DNA of 64,000 nt from Edaphobacillus lindanitolerans (GCF_900156305.1 NZ_FTPL01000003.1:456001-520000), one strand, 5' to 3'; positions 1 to 8,807 are shown, numbered from the stretch's first letter. Made by a program: numbers and translations. Notes: generated by a model from the sequence alone, not told the origin.

Positions 1-2
1 GA

Positions 3-80
3 AAGTATGCCATCTCGGGCGCACAGCCTGACGAACTGTTCCGTTCGGCCCTTGAAAAGGCTGTTTCGGAAGAGCAATGA
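3..80 (+). CDS. C-terminal fragment of a DsbA-family (FrnE-like) oxidoreductase
   Basis: Only the last 25 codons lie in the window; the frame is open from the left edge to TGA at 78-80. The peptide ends with ISGAQPDELFRSALEKA, a tail typical of the FrnE / 2-hydroxychromene-2-carboxylate isomerase-like branch of the DsbA fold, cytoplasmic thioredoxin-like proteins. The catalytic region is outside the window, so activity cannot be judged. An inverted repeat follows 22 bp after the stop. The family call rests on this short tail alone. Confidence 0.6.
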   Translation, partial: KYAISGAQPDELFRSALEKAVSEEQ

Positions 81-102
81 CCAATTAGCTGGATGAATTG
101 AA

Positions 103-147
103 AAAACAGCCGCCTGGAGGGTCCATTCCCCGTCCATGCGGCTGTTT
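103..147. terminator. Bidirectional hairpin terminator
   Basis: AAACAGCCGC (103-112) pairs with GCGGCTGTTT (138-147). It sits between two convergent genes, the DsbA-family fragment and the YceI gene, and can end both transcripts. Confidence 0.6.
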
Positions 148-171
148 GAATATCGAGGGATTCTTTCCCTC

Positions 172-744
172 TTACAGGCTCTCTTCTTCCGCTTCGGCAG
201 TATCGGGCTGCCCGGCGGTCGCTTCAAGCTCAATCTTCAGTTTTACGTCCTCTCCGACGAGCACGCCTCCGGTTTCAAGTGCCTGGTTCCACGTGAGGCC
301 GAAGTCTTTCCGGTTGATCTTGCCCTCGGCTTCAAATGCGACGACTTCCTGGCCCCACGGGTTGGTCGCGCGGCCGCCGTACTCTGCCTCGAAGACGACC
401 TGCTTCGTCGTGCCTTTGATCGTCAGGTCCCCCTTGACATCATACTCGCCGTCGGCGGTCTGCCGGATTTCGGTGGATTTGAACCGGATCTCCGGATACT
501 GCTCCGCGTCAAAGAAATCGGCGGAACGGAGATGGTTGTCCCGGTCTTCATTGTCCGTATCAATGGATGGGACCTCGATGTTGAAAGAGATGGATGCACC
601 GGTCAAGTTTTCCGGGTCAGCGTCGATCTCTGCGTCAAACTTGCTGAAGGAGCCCCGCACCTTTGAAATCATCATGTGCTTCACGGTGAACGTGATGTGG
701 GAGTGGGCCGCGTCGACTTGCCATTTCGAATTTGCCAATTGCAT
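172..744 (-). CDS. YceI family lipocalin-fold protein
   Basis: About 190 residues with the YceI pattern: an N-terminal WQVDAAHSHITFTVKHMM strand, HLRSADFFDAEQYPEIRF in the middle and WGQEVVAFEAEGKINRKDFGL near the end. YceI proteins form a beta-barrel that binds isoprenoid-like lipids; many are periplasmic, but no signal peptide is seen here, so this copy is probably cytoplasmic. Starts are ambiguous: ATG at 753 and 744, and TTG at 738. The GGAGG lies only 2 nt before 744 but 8 nt before TTG 738, so 738 may be the real start. A promoter is visible at 768-796. The acidic tail (TAEAEEESL) is low complexity. Confidence 0.85.
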   Translation of the reverse strand: MQLANSKWQVDAAHSHITFTVKHMMISKVRGSFSKFDAEIDADPENLTGASISFNIEVPSIDTDNEDRDNHLRSADFFDAEQYPEIRFKSTEIRQTADGEYDVKGDLTIKGTTKQVVFEAEYGGRATNPWGQEVVAFEAEGKINRKDFGLTWNQALETGGVLVGEDVKLKIELEATAGQPDTAEAEEESL

Positions 745-767
745 CGCCTCCATTTCAGTATAATCTG

Positions 768-796
768 AATTTAGGTTAATTGATTGAATAAGTCAA
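768..796 (-). promoter_or_regulatory. Sigma-A promoter for the YceI gene
   Basis: On the minus strand TTGACT (796-791), a 17-bp spacer and TAAATT (773-768) lie just upstream of the YceI start. Confidence 0.55.
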
Positions 797-830
797 TAAT
801 TTAAGCTCCTGGGGATGTTTCCTGTGACGC

Positions 831-859
831 TTGTCAAAACATGCGTTGCCGAGCATACT
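831..859 (+). promoter_or_regulatory. Sigma-A promoter for murB
   Basis: TTGTCA (831-836), 17-bp spacer, CATACT (854-859); about 90 bp before the murB start. Confidence 0.5.
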
Positions 860-952
860 ATATATTTGTATGAAACAAAATAAAAACAATGGTACGTGCG
901 GAGAGGCAATGGCTCCGCCGGCCACCGAACGGCAATGAAAGGATGTTTCTCC

Positions 953-1867
953 ATGGATAAACGGCAATGGGCCGATGACTTGAGAACACTGCTTCGTGAA
1001 GAGGATGTCAGGATTGATGAGAAACTCTCGCTTCATACCGCAACCCGGATGGGCGGCTGTGCCGATTTGTTCGTCACTCCGGAGACTGAGGAAGAGACTG
1101 CAGAAGTCGTCCGGTATGCACACCGGAACGGCATTCCGCTTCTCCTGCTCGGAAACGGATCGAATATGGTCGTCCGTGACGGCGGGGTTCGGGGGATTGT
1201 CCTGAATCTCGGCAAGCTCGACCAGATCCGCGTGGACGGAGGACATGTGTACGCCGAAAGCGGGGCCGACATCATCGGAGTCTCCCGTGCGGCTGCCGCA
1301 GCAGGCCTCACCGGTCTGGAGTTCGCATGCGGGATACCGGGGTCCGTCGGCGGAGCGATGGTGATGAATGCCGGGGCATACGGCGGCGAGATCAAGGATG
1401 TCATCCACCGGTGCACGGTGCTCACAAAAGAAGGCGAACGGCTTGTCCTGTCCAAGGATGATCTCGAACTCGGCTACCGGACAAGTGTTATCGCACGGAA
1501 AGGCTACTATGTCCTGTCGGCGGAATTCTGCCTCGAGGACGGGGCACAGGAAGAAATTGACGCGAAAGTCGCAGACCTGACCCATCAGCGGGAGTCGAAG
1601 CAGCCCCTCGAATACCCGTCGGCGGGCAGCGTCTTCAAACGGCCGCCGGGCTATTTCGCCGGCAAGCTCATCCAGGATTCCGGGATGCAGGGGAAAGGGC
1701 ATGGCGGAGCGGAAGTATCGACCAAGCATGCCGGGTTCATCATCAATAAACATGAAGCCACGGCGACCGACTACATCCGGACAATCGAGATGGTCAAGGC
1801 GGAAGTGAAAAAGAATTTCGGTGTCGACCTCGAACTCGAAGTGAAAATCGTCGGGGAAGAAGCGTGA
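953..1867 (+). CDS. murB: UDP-N-acetylenolpyruvoylglucosamine reductase (MurB)
   Basis: FAD enzyme that reduces UDP-GlcNAc-enolpyruvate to UDP-MurNAc with NADPH, in cytoplasmic peptidoglycan precursor synthesis. The 304-residue protein has the FAD-binding GNGSNMVVRDGG segment, GIPGSVGGAMVMNAGAYGGE, the catalytic serine loop YPSAGSVFKRP and a C-terminal glutamate in ELEVKIVGEE. It lacks the long insert of E. coli-type MurB, fitting the shorter Gram-positive type II form. ATG 953 is chosen because AAAGGA lies about 9 nt upstream and the protein then begins at the conserved region; an in-frame ATG exists at 935. Apparently monocistronic, ending in a strong hairpin. Confidence 0.95.
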   Translation: MDKRQWADDLRTLLREEDVRIDEKLSLHTATRMGGCADLFVTPETEEETAEVVRYAHRNGIPLLLLGNGSNMVVRDGGVRGIVLNLGKLDQIRVDGGHVYAESGADIIGVSRAAAAAGLTGLEFACGIPGSVGGAMVMNAGAYGGEIKDVIHRCTVLTKEGERLVLSKDDLELGYRTSVIARKGYYVLSAEFCLEDGAQEEIDAKVADLTHQRESKQPLEYPSAGSVFKRPPGYFAGKLIQDSGMQGKGHGGAEVSTKHAGFIINKHEATATDYIRTIEMVKAEVKKNFGVDLELEVKIVGEEA

Positions 1868-1872
1868 CAGAA

Positions 1873-1906
1873 AAAGACCGGAAGGACAAGAGTCCTTCCG
1901 GTCTTT
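1873..1906 (+). terminator. Terminator of murB
   Basis: Perfect 15-bp stem AAAGACCGGAAGGAC / GTCCTTCCGGTCTTT with a 4-nt loop, 5 bp after the murB stop. Confidence 0.8.
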
Positions 1907-1931
1907 CCATGCTCCCCGTATCCGTAAAGAA

Positions 1932-1975
1932 AATGAGAAAGCCGCAGGCCCGTTCAGGCCTGCGGCTTTCTCATT
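1932..1975 (-). terminator. Terminator of the KdpD-type Usp gene
   Basis: Perfect 19-bp inverted repeat (1932-1950 and 1957-1975) that overlaps the stop codon of the minus-strand gene and is followed on that strand by a T-rich tail. Confidence 0.8.
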
Positions 1976-2654
1976 TCACATGCTTTTCTTCCGCCATGCG
2001 GTCGACGGTGCCGGTTTCCTCGATCTGGTCGTCGTGGACATGGACCTGGCACATTTTGTGGTCGTGCATGAACTTGAAGATGCCGTTGTTGAAGTCGGTG
2101 CCGATTTCCTTGAAGAAGATGCCCTCGAACTGGCAGCCTTTCGTCATCGTGAAGCTGACGCGATAGCCGTCCCCGTCTTTCACGAGGTAGGCGCGGACGC
2201 CTTTTTCGTAAAGCCCTTCCTCCTCGGACTTGACCGTGCGGGCGACGGATACGACGTGCAGGTCTGCAAACGGGATTTCACGAAGCAGGACGTTGATGAA
2301 GGATCCCTTCGTAATTTCTTCCCAGCGGCTCTGGGCGGTCTGCCCGACGATGATTTGGGTGATGTTGAGTTCATAGGCGACTTCTTTGATCACTTTGGCG
2401 GACGGCCGCTTCTCGTCATCGCGGAGGACGAACGTTTCTGCGCCGAGTTCTTCGGCAAGTTCCTTCCAGCTCTCCACATAATCGGATTTGTCTGCGTCGA
2501 ACTCGTCGAAGGGCAGCGGATCGACCGTCAGAATATAAAACGGGCAGTCCAGCATGCTGGCCATCTGATGTCCGCGACGGATGAGCCGCTCGCCGTTCGG
2601 CCCATAGTAGACACACACAAGGATGCGCTCGTCCATCCCCGGCTTTTTCATCAT
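1971..2654 (-). CDS. Universal stress protein with KdpD-type Usp domain and C-terminal extension
   Basis: About 227 residues. Residues 9-140 match the universal-stress domain found inside KdpD sensor kinases (RILVCVYYGPNGERLIRRG, LTVDPLPFDEFDADKS, IIVGQTAQSRWEEITKGSF, LLREIPFADLHVVSV). There is no kinase, no KdpD N-terminal domain and no membrane segment. A C-terminal part of about 70 residues (FTMTKGCQFEGIFFKEIG, HDHKMCQVHVHDD) is not part of the usual Usp fold. Start 2654 is supported by GAGAGGTG about 9 nt upstream. It is divergent from mrpA across 327 bp. KdpD Usp domains bind c-di-AMP in some Firmicutes; a role in K+/Na+ sensing next to the Mrp antiporter is an inference. Confidence 0.75.
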   Translation of the reverse strand: MMKKPGMDERILVCVYYGPNGERLIRRGHQMASMLDCPFYILTVDPLPFDEFDADKSDYVESWKELAEELGAETFVLRDDEKRPSAKVIKEVAYELNITQIIVGQTAQSRWEEITKGSFINVLLREIPFADLHVVSVARTVKSEEEGLYEKGVRAYLVKDGDGYRVSFTMTKGCQFEGIFFKEIGTDFNNGIFKFMHDHKMCQVHVHDDQIEETGTVDRMAEEKHVK

Positions 2655-2981
2655 GGCGGTTTTCACCTCTCGTTTTTGATCTGCCGGCGCAAACGCCGGC
2701 ATGGAATGTGCGTTATGGTCAGCGCCTCCGCTCCTCCGGCGGGCGGAAGAGTGCGGGGGCGGCCTGTTTCCTGTATAATTGATGATTGGGGAAATACCGG
2801 CACGGCAGGCATCACGTCCGCCGGAAAACGGGACTCCCTTTTTGTACATATACCGGACACCGGAATTTCGGGTTTACCGAAGAACCGGCCTGTCGCCCCA
2901 TATTATGCGCCCTGCCGGCCAGTCCGTCAAGGGCTCTCGAAAACGCTTCCTGTGGCTATACCAATTTACTGGAGGGTTTCT
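2655..2981. other. Divergent intergenic region between the Usp gene and mrpA
   Basis: 327 bp without a convincing gene. It holds an 8-bp-stem hairpin TGCCGGCG/CGCCGGCA at 2682-2701 and a TATAAT at 2774-2779, but no good -35 partner on either strand. The mrpA ribosome site GGAGG is at 2971-2975. No known riboswitch was recognised. Confidence 0.5.
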
Positions 2982-5387
2982 ATGCTTGTCGTTTTAGGGG
3001 TATTCTTTCCGTTCGCCGCGGCGGGGCTCATTCCGCTGCTGTACCGGCTCATTCCAAACCGCCGGATCGGCTGGTTCGTCATGGCGGTTCCGCTCGTTCT
3101 GTTTGCGGGACTTTTGAGCATCGTGCCGGGGATTGCTGCCGGGAAAACCGCAAATGTCACGGTTCCGTGGATCCCTGACGCCGGAATCGATCTGGCGTTC
3201 CACATTGACGGCCTCAGCATGATCTTTGGCCTGCTGATCACCGGCGTCGGTTCGCTCGTCGTGCTTTACTCCATCCATTACTTGTCCGAACGGGAGTCGC
3301 TCGGCCATTTCTATGCGTACCTGCTCCTGTTCATGGGCGCGATGCTCGGTGTCGTGTTTTCGGATAATCTCATGGTCCTCTATGCGTTCTGGGAACTGAC
3401 GAGCATTTCCTCTTTCCTGCTCATCGCATTCTGGTACCACCGGAAAGGATCGCGCTACGGAGCTCGGAAATCCATGCTGATCACCGTGTTCGGCGGCATC
3501 GGGATGCTCGCGGGGTTCCTCATGCTTTATTCGATGACCGGGACGTTCAGCATCCGGGAGACAATCACGCTTGCACCGGAACTCTCGGAGCAGCCGCTTT
3601 ACCTGGCGGCGATGATCCTCGTCATGCTCGGCGCGTTCACGAAATCGGCCCAGTTCCCATTCCACATCTGGCTGCCGGATGCGATGGAGGCGCCGACGCC
3701 GGTGAGCGCCTATCTCCACTCGGCGACGATGGTGAAAGCCGGGATTTATCTGATCGCGCGGTTCACCCCGATTTTCGGCGGGGAGAGCACCTGGTTCTGG
3801 ACGGTCAGCCTGATCGGGATCGTGACGCTTCTCTGGGGATCATTCAATGCGGTGAAGCAAAACGACCTGAAGGCATTGCTCGCCTATTCGACGATCAGCC
3901 AGCTCGGCCTTATCATGAGCCTTCTCGGCTTCGGCTCCGCCGCACTCGCTGCCGGGACCGATGCCGAACAGGTGCTGCTTGCCCAGGCCGGGTTCGCCGC
4001 GCTGTTCTATATGGTCAATCATTCCACATTCAAAGGCCTGCTGTTCATGATCGTCGGCATCGTCGACCATGAGCTCGGGACGCGGGACATCCGAAGGCTC
4101 GGCGGGCTGATGGCCCTCATGCCCGTTTCGTTCACGCTGGCCGTGATCGGGAGCTTCTCGATGGCCGGCCTTCCCCCGTTCAACGGCTTCCTCGGAAAAG
4201 AGATGTTCTTCCAGGCGGCAGTGACCGTCAGCTCCGGAAATCCGTTCACCGCTGACGGGGCGGCGCTCCTGTTTCCGGTCGTCGGTTGGATTGCGAGCGT
4301 CTTCACCTTCATCTACTGCATGATCATTGTCTACCGCACATTCCTCGGCCCGCGCCAGCCGGAGAAAGTCGACCGGCTTCCCCATGAGGCGCCGAAGGGG
4401 ATGCTCGTATCCCCGGCTGTCCTGGCCCTTTTCGTCGTCGGGATCTTCTTTTTCCCGAACCTCGCCGGAAAGTACCTCATCGGCCCTGCCATGCCGGCGG
4501 TCTTCCCGACACTGGCCGGAAAGCCCGGTCTTGTGCCGCACATCCAGGCGTGGCACGGCTTCAACACACCGCTCCTCATGACGATCGGCGTCATCGCAGC
4601 AGGCATCATCCTGTTCGTGACCTTCCGCCATTGGCGCCTCATCTACCGTTTTCCGCCTTTCCGATGGAACCTTGATACGGTGTACAGGGGATTGATCGGC
4701 GGCATGGAAACCGGCTCCACACTTATCACGAAACGGTACATGTCCGGGAATCTCCGGGATTACTTCGTCTATATTTACGTGTTTTTCCTGGCGGCAGCCG
4801 GCGGCAGCCTGTTTCTCAAAGGTGCATTTAAGCCCGATTTCCGCATGGAGACGATTGCGGTCTATGAAGTGACGTTCGTCCTCATCATGACGTTCGCCGC
4901 ACTGGCGATGCCGTTCGTGAAGTCACGGATCACGGCGACGCTGCTGAACGGGGTGCTCGGGTACTCCATCGCGATCTTCTTCATCTTTTTCCGGGCGCCG
5001 GATCTGGCGCTCACCCAGACGGTCATCGAGACGGTGACGACAGTCCTGTTCCTGCTCTGTTTCCACTTCCTGCCCGACTGGAAGCCGGAACGGGCACCTG
5101 CCCGGACGAAAATCATCAACGGCCTCATCGCACTCGGCGCCGGGGCGGTCGTCACGGGATTCGCCCTGACGGTCAAGGGCTACGTCGTTTTCGACAGCAT
5201 CTCGGGCTACTTCGAAGATTCCTATACGCTTGCCGGGGGCAAGAACATCGTCAATGCCATCCTCGGGGACTTCCGGGCGTTTGATACGATGCTCGAGGTT
5301 GTCGTGCTCTTCATCGCAGGGATCGGTGTCTATACGCTCATTGTGCTGAAGGCGAAGAAAGGGGGCGGGGACATTGAAGGGAAATGA
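2982..5387 (+). CDS. mrpA: Na+/H+ antiporter subunit A (MrpA)
   Basis: 801-residue multi-spanning membrane protein, the largest subunit of the seven-part Mrp (Sha/Mnh) cation/proton antiporter, homologous to the NuoL/ND5 proton-pumping subunits of complex I. Seen: FHIDGLSMIFGLLITGVGSL, the conserved TKSAQFPFHIWLPDAMEAPTP.. loop with the key Lys and His, and DLKALLAYSTISQLG; the C-terminal part carries the MrpB-like (DUF4040/MnhB-related) extension usual for full MrpA. The ATG at 2982 has GGAGG 6 nt upstream; the reading frame is open further upstream, but that part has no membrane-protein character. First gene of an operon in which each cistron overlaps or nearly touches the next. Confidence 0.95.
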   Translation: MLVVLGVFFPFAAAGLIPLLYRLIPNRRIGWFVMAVPLVLFAGLLSIVPGIAAGKTANVTVPWIPDAGIDLAFHIDGLSMIFGLLITGVGSLVVLYSIHYLSERESLGHFYAYLLLFMGAMLGVVFSDNLMVLYAFWELTSISSFLLIAFWYHRKGSRYGARKSMLITVFGGIGMLAGFLMLYSMTGTFSIRETITLAPELSEQPLYLAAMILVMLGAFTKSAQFPFHIWLPDAMEAPTPVSAYLHSATMVKAGIYLIARFTPIFGGESTWFWTVSLIGIVTLLWGSFNAVKQNDLKALLAYSTISQLGLIMSLLGFGSAALAAGTDAEQVLLAQAGFAALFYMVNHSTFKGLLFMIVGIVDHELGTRDIRRLGGLMALMPVSFTLAVIGSFSMAGLPPFNGFLGKEMFFQAAVTVSSGNPFTADGAALLFPVVGWIASVFTFIYCMIIVYRTFLGPRQPEKVDRLPHEAPKGMLVSPAVLALFVVGIFFFPNLAGKYLIGPAMPAVFPTLAGKPGLVPHIQAWHGFNTPLLMTIGVIAAGIILFVTFRHWRLIYRFPPFRWNLDTVYRGLIGGMETGSTLITKRYMSGNLRDYFVYIYVFFLAAAGGSLFLKGAFKPDFRMETIAVYEVTFVLIMTFAALAMPFVKSRITATLLNGVLGYSIAIFFIFFRAPDLALTQTVIETVTTVLFLLCFHFLPDWKPERAPARTKIINGLIALGAGAVVTGFALTVKGYVVFDSISGYFEDSYTLAGGKNIVNAILGDFRAFDTMLEVVVLFIAGIGVYTLIVLKAKKGGGDIEGK

Positions 5388-5796
5388 CGTGATCCTCCGG
5401 ACGGTCTCAAGGATCGTCGTGTTCATCATCCTGACGTTCGGGGTCGAACTGTTCCTTTCCGGACACAACAATCCGGGAGGCGGGTTCATCGGCGGTCTCG
5501 TCCTGTCCTCGGCGCTGGTCCTCCTGTACGTGGTCTTCGACATCGAGACGGTGCACCAGGGCGTCCCGCTCGACTTCAAGAAAGTGGCGGCTTTCGGCGC
5601 GATGCTCGCCGTCCTTTCGGGGACGGCGGCTGCGGTCCTCGGACATCCGTTCCTTTCCCAGGGGTTCGGCTACTTTGACCTGCCGATCTTCGGCGTCACG
5701 GAACTCACGACGGTGACCATCTTCGAGGCCGGCGTCGCCCTCACCGTGATCGGTACGGTGGAAACCATTATTCTAAGTATCAGCAAGGATGTGTAG
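5374..5796 (+). CDS. mrpB: Na+/H+ antiporter subunit B (MrpB)
   Basis: 140-residue membrane protein with the MnhB signature GHNNPGGGFIGGLV and about four hydrophobic segments. It starts with TTG at 5374 inside the last codons of mrpA (14-nt overlap) behind a G-rich ribosome site, so the two are probably translationally coupled. MrpB is required for assembly and activity of the Mrp complex. Confidence 0.93.
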   Translation: MKGNDVILRTVSRIVVFIILTFGVELFLSGHNNPGGGFIGGLVLSSALVLLYVVFDIETVHQGVPLDFKKVAAFGAMLAVLSGTAAAVLGHPFLSQGFGYFDLPIFGVTELTTVTIFEAGVALTVIGTVETIILSISKDV

Positions 5797-5799
5797 CGG

Positions 5800-6138
5800 A
5801 TGGAAGTTCATATGATCATACTGACGGGTGTCCTCGTGACCGTGGCGGTCTATCTTCTGCTGTCCCGGAACATGATCCGGATGATCCTCGGTACCGCGGT
5901 CCTGTCCCATGCGGTCCACCTGCTGCTCATCACGATGGGCGGGGCCGCGGAGGGGCATGTCCCGCTGCTCGGGGAATCGGACGGACCGTATGTCGATGCC
6001 CTGCCGCAGGCGCTCATCCTGACGGCGATCGTCATCAGCTTTGCGACGACCGCGTTCCTTCTCGTGCTGGCCTACCGGACGTATGAGGAGACGGGAACCG
6101 ACGATCTGAACTACCTGAGGAGGGTGCGCCGTGAATAA
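5800..6138 (+). CDS. mrpC: Na+/H+ antiporter subunit C (MrpC)
   Basis: 112 residues, NuoK-like small membrane subunit with three hydrophobic segments; LPQALILTAIVISFATTAF is the typical family stretch including the proline-glutamine-alanine-leucine motif. It begins 3 nt after mrpB. An in-frame ATG at 5812 (MIILTG) is an alternative start. In the Mrp complex this subunit packs against MrpD. Confidence 0.93.
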   Translation: MEVHMIILTGVLVTVAVYLLLSRNMIRMILGTAVLSHAVHLLLITMGGAAEGHVPLLGESDGPYVDALPQALILTAIVISFATTAFLLVLAYRTYEETGTDDLNYLRRVRRE

Positions 6139-7624
6139 CATCCTCGTGCTCCCGATGGTCATCCCGCTGCTCACCGGCTTTGTGCTGTTCTTCCTGCGCC
6201 CGTCCGTCAGGGCACAGAAGCTCGTTGCCTCCCTGTCGATCCTGTCGCTCATCGCCGTCAGTGTCCGCATGCTCCTGAAGATCCGGGACGCGGGCATCCT
6301 CCGCCTCGATTTCGGGGGCTGGAAACCGCCGTTCGGCATCCTGTTCGTCGGGGACTCGTTTGCGGCGCTGCTCGTCCTGACCACCTCGATCGTTTCGGGG
6401 CTGATCCTGTTCTATGCATTTGCCGCAACGGAGCGGCGCCACGAGAACATGTTCTTCTACCCGTTCTCGTTCTTCCTCGTCGCGGGTGTCAACGGCTCTC
6501 TTTTGACGGGGGACCTGTTCAACCTGTTCGTCTGCTTTGAAGTCATGCTGCTCGCCTCGTACGTGCTCGTCACGCTCGGCGGCGGGAAGTCGCAGCTCGC
6601 GGAATCGATGAAGTATGTGGCGATCAATGTCGTGGCTTCCTGGTTCTTCCTTGTCGCGCTCGCTTTCCTGTACGGAACCATCGGAACGCTCAACATGGCC
6701 CACATCTCGGTCCGCGTCGCGGAGGCGGGTCAGGGGCCGCTCCTGAGCGCCATCGCGGTCATTTTCCTCATCGTCTTCGCATTGAAAGCGGGCCTGCTGC
6801 TGTACTTCTGGCTGCCGGGATCGTATTCGTCGCCACCCGCTCCGGTGGCCGCACTCTTCGCCGCCCTTCTGACGAAAGTCGGGGTGTATGCGATGTTCCG
6901 GGTGTTCACGCTCATTTTCTACCACGACTCCTCGATCACGCACGGACTGATCGGAGCAATGGCGGTCCTCACGCTTGCGGGCGGCAGCCTGGGTGCCGTT
7001 GCGTACAAGGATATCCGGGTCATTGCGTCCTACAATGTCGTCATCGCGGTCGGCTTCATGATGCTCGGGCTTGCCGTCTTCAATGAGGCCGCCTTCCGGG
7101 GGTCGGTCTACTATCTCATCCACGACATGGTCATCAAAGCGCTTCTGTTCCTCGCCGTCGGATCGATGATCTTGCTGACGGGGGAGTCGAGGATTGACCG
7201 GATGAGCGGACTGATCCGGAACTATCCGCTTCTCGGCTGGCTGTTTTTCATCACGATGCTGTCGCTTGCCGGCATTCCGCCGTTCAGCGGATTCATCGGC
7301 AAGGTGTATACCGGCCTCGGCGCGGTCGAAGGCGGCAATTACTGGCTCCTGCTGGCCGGATTCCTTTCCAGCCTGTTCGTCCTGTACTCGCTTTTGCGGA
7401 TTTTCATGAACTGCTTCTGGGGAGAGACGACGATCACCCGGGAAGAGCAGCGTCCGCTCAACAAGAAAAAGCTCATCCCGCTGTCGCTGCTCGGTGCCCT
7501 GACGCTTGCGATCGGGGTCGGCACGCAGGTTCTTGCGCCGTTCGTGGCAGATGCCGCGCATGTGCTGGCAAATCCGGAGATCTACATAGAGGCCGTGTTG
7601 GGGGAGGTGCAGCCGGATGAATAA
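6131..7624 (+). CDS. mrpD: Na+/H+ antiporter subunit D (MrpD)
   Basis: 497-residue NuoM/N-like membrane subunit with about 14 hydrophobic segments. Family landmarks are DLFNLFVCFEVMLLASYVLV (conserved Glu), FALKAGLLLYFWLPGSYSSPPAPVAALFAALLTKVGVY (read as separate stretches) and SLAGIPPFSGFIGK. GTG start at 6131 with GGAGGG upstream; overlaps mrpC by 8 nt. It carries one of the proton channels of the antiporter. Confidence 0.95.
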   Translation: MNNILVLPMVIPLLTGFVLFFLRPSVRAQKLVASLSILSLIAVSVRMLLKIRDAGILRLDFGGWKPPFGILFVGDSFAALLVLTTSIVSGLILFYAFAATERRHENMFFYPFSFFLVAGVNGSLLTGDLFNLFVCFEVMLLASYVLVTLGGGKSQLAESMKYVAINVVASWFFLVALAFLYGTIGTLNMAHISVRVAEAGQGPLLSAIAVIFLIVFALKAGLLLYFWLPGSYSSPPAPVAALFAALLTKVGVYAMFRVFTLIFYHDSSITHGLIGAMAVLTLAGGSLGAVAYKDIRVIASYNVVIAVGFMMLGLAVFNEAAFRGSVYYLIHDMVIKALLFLAVGSMILLTGESRIDRMSGLIRNYPLLGWLFFITMLSLAGIPPFSGFIGKVYTGLGAVEGGNYWLLLAGFLSSLFVLYSLLRIFMNCFWGETTITREEQRPLNKKKLIPLSLLGALTLAIGVGTQVLAPFVADAAHVLANPEIYIEAVLGEVQPDE

Positions 7625-8135
7625 ATTCCGCGGAACCGGAGGGACGGGGGCGACCGCTGCCCAGTTCCTTCTCAATCTGTTCATCGCTTTCCTCTGGATG
7701 CTCCTCCTGGACGAAGACAAGTTCCGGGTGACCACGTTCGCTGCCGGATTCATCGTCGGGATTTTCATCGTCTTCTTCATGCACCGGTTTTTCGGGACGC
7801 AGTTTTATCTGCGCCGGATGTTCGCCATTGTGAAGCTGATGTTCATCTTCATCAGTGAGCTCGTGAAGTCCAGCTGGTCGGTCATCGGCCAGATCCTGAG
7901 CCCGAAGCTGACGATCCGGCCGGGGATTTTCCGGTACGACACGGTGCTTGAAAGCGAAGGGGAGGTGACGACCCTGTCGCTGCTCCTGACCCTGACGCCC
8001 GGTTCGGTCGTCATGGAAGTGACAGAGGACGGCCGGGGCCTTTATATCCATGCCATGGACATCGAGAGTTCAAAACAGGCCTTGATCGTCCAGCTCAAAA
8101 ACTTTGAAAAAGCGATCATGGAGGTGACGCGCTGA
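7617..8135 (+). CDS. mrpE: Na+/H+ antiporter subunit E (MrpE)
   Basis: 172 residues of the MnhE family: two N-terminal membrane segments, then a cytoplasmic domain with ILSPKLTIRPGIF and LTLTPGSVVMEV, both characteristic. ATG at 7617 follows GGGGAGG with 9-nt spacing and overlaps the mrpD stop by 8 nt. MrpE has no complex I counterpart and supports complex assembly. Confidence 0.93.
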   Translation: MNKFRGTGGTGATAAQFLLNLFIAFLWMLLLDEDKFRVTTFAAGFIVGIFIVFFMHRFFGTQFYLRRMFAIVKLMFIFISELVKSSWSVIGQILSPKLTIRPGIFRYDTVLESEGEVTTLSLLLTLTPGSVVMEVTEDGRGLYIHAMDIESSKQALIVQLKNFEKAIMEVTR

Positions 8136-8419
8136 TGGTGAACACATTGATGCTGATCGCGCTGATCCTGTTCAGTTTTACGATTGTGATCGCCGTCTAC
8201 CGGATCATCCGGGGGCCGTCGAAGCCGGACCGGGTCATTGCGCTCGATATGATCGGCGTCAACCTGCTCGCGTCCATCGCGGTCGTCTCCTGTCTGCTGG
8301 AGACGAAAGCGTTCATGGAAGTGATCCTGATCCTCGGCATCCTGAGCTTCATCGGCACGATCGCCTTCTCGAAATACATCGAGAGGGGGGTCATCGTTGA
8401 ACGCCGACACAATCGTTGA
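8135..8419 (+). CDS. mrpF: Na+/H+ antiporter subunit F (MrpF)
   Basis: 94 residues, three membrane segments, with IRGPSKPDRVIALDMIGVN, the hallmark of MnhF. Its ATG overlaps the mrpE stop by one base. Confidence 0.93.
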   Translation: MVNTLMLIALILFSFTIVIAVYRIIRGPSKPDRVIALDMIGVNLLASIAVVSCLLETKAFMEVILILGILSFIGTIAFSKYIERGVIVERRHNR

Positions 8420-8807
8420 ATACACGGCCGCCATCCTGATGGTGACGGGCGGGCTCATGAGCCTTGTGAGCGCGATCGGGCTCATCCGGCTGCCGGATGT
8501 CTACACACGGTCCCATGCCGCGACGAAAAGCTCGACGCTCGCGGTGCTCCTCACGCTTCTCGGCGGGTTCCTTTATTTCTGGGCACTTGAGCGCTTCATC
8601 AGCGTCCGCCTGCTCCTCGGGATCCTCTTCGTATTCCTGACCGCCCCGGTCGCGGGCCACGTCATCATCCGGGCGGCCCACCGGTCGGGCGTCAAGCTCG
8701 CGGACATCTCGAAAAAGGATGAACTGGCGGAGGCGAAGGAGAGGCTGATGGAAGAGCAGAATCTGGAGCGTCTGAACAGGGAAAAGAAAAATGATTCCGG
8801 TGTCTGA
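8397..8807 (+). CDS. mrpG: Na+/H+ antiporter subunit G (MrpG)
   Basis: 136 residues. Three membrane segments with GLIRLPDVYTRSHAATKSSTL, the MnhG signature. TTG start at 8397 behind GAGAGGGGGG, overlapping mrpF by 23 nt. The C-terminal 35 residues are a charged, probably helical tail (KDELAEAKERLMEEQNLERLNRE). Last gene of the mrp operon. Confidence 0.93.
   Translation: MNADTIVEYTAAILMVTGGLMSLVSAIGLIRLPDVYTRSHAATKSSTLAVLLTLLGGFLYFWALERFISVRLLLGILFVFLTAPVAGHVIIRAAHRSGVKLADISKKDELAEAKERLMEEQNLERLNREKKNDSGV

Noticed and set aside
1980..2981. Long open frame upstream of and in frame with mrpA
   Set aside because: It is antisense to the Usp gene, lacks membrane-protein character, and mrpA has a clear GGAGG and ATG at 2971-2984.
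6035..7780. 581-codon open frame on the minus strand across mrpD
   Set aside because: Antisense to a well-supported gene; composition is Arg/Glu/Asp/Gln-rich, as expected for the opposite frame of a hydrophobic GC-rich gene.
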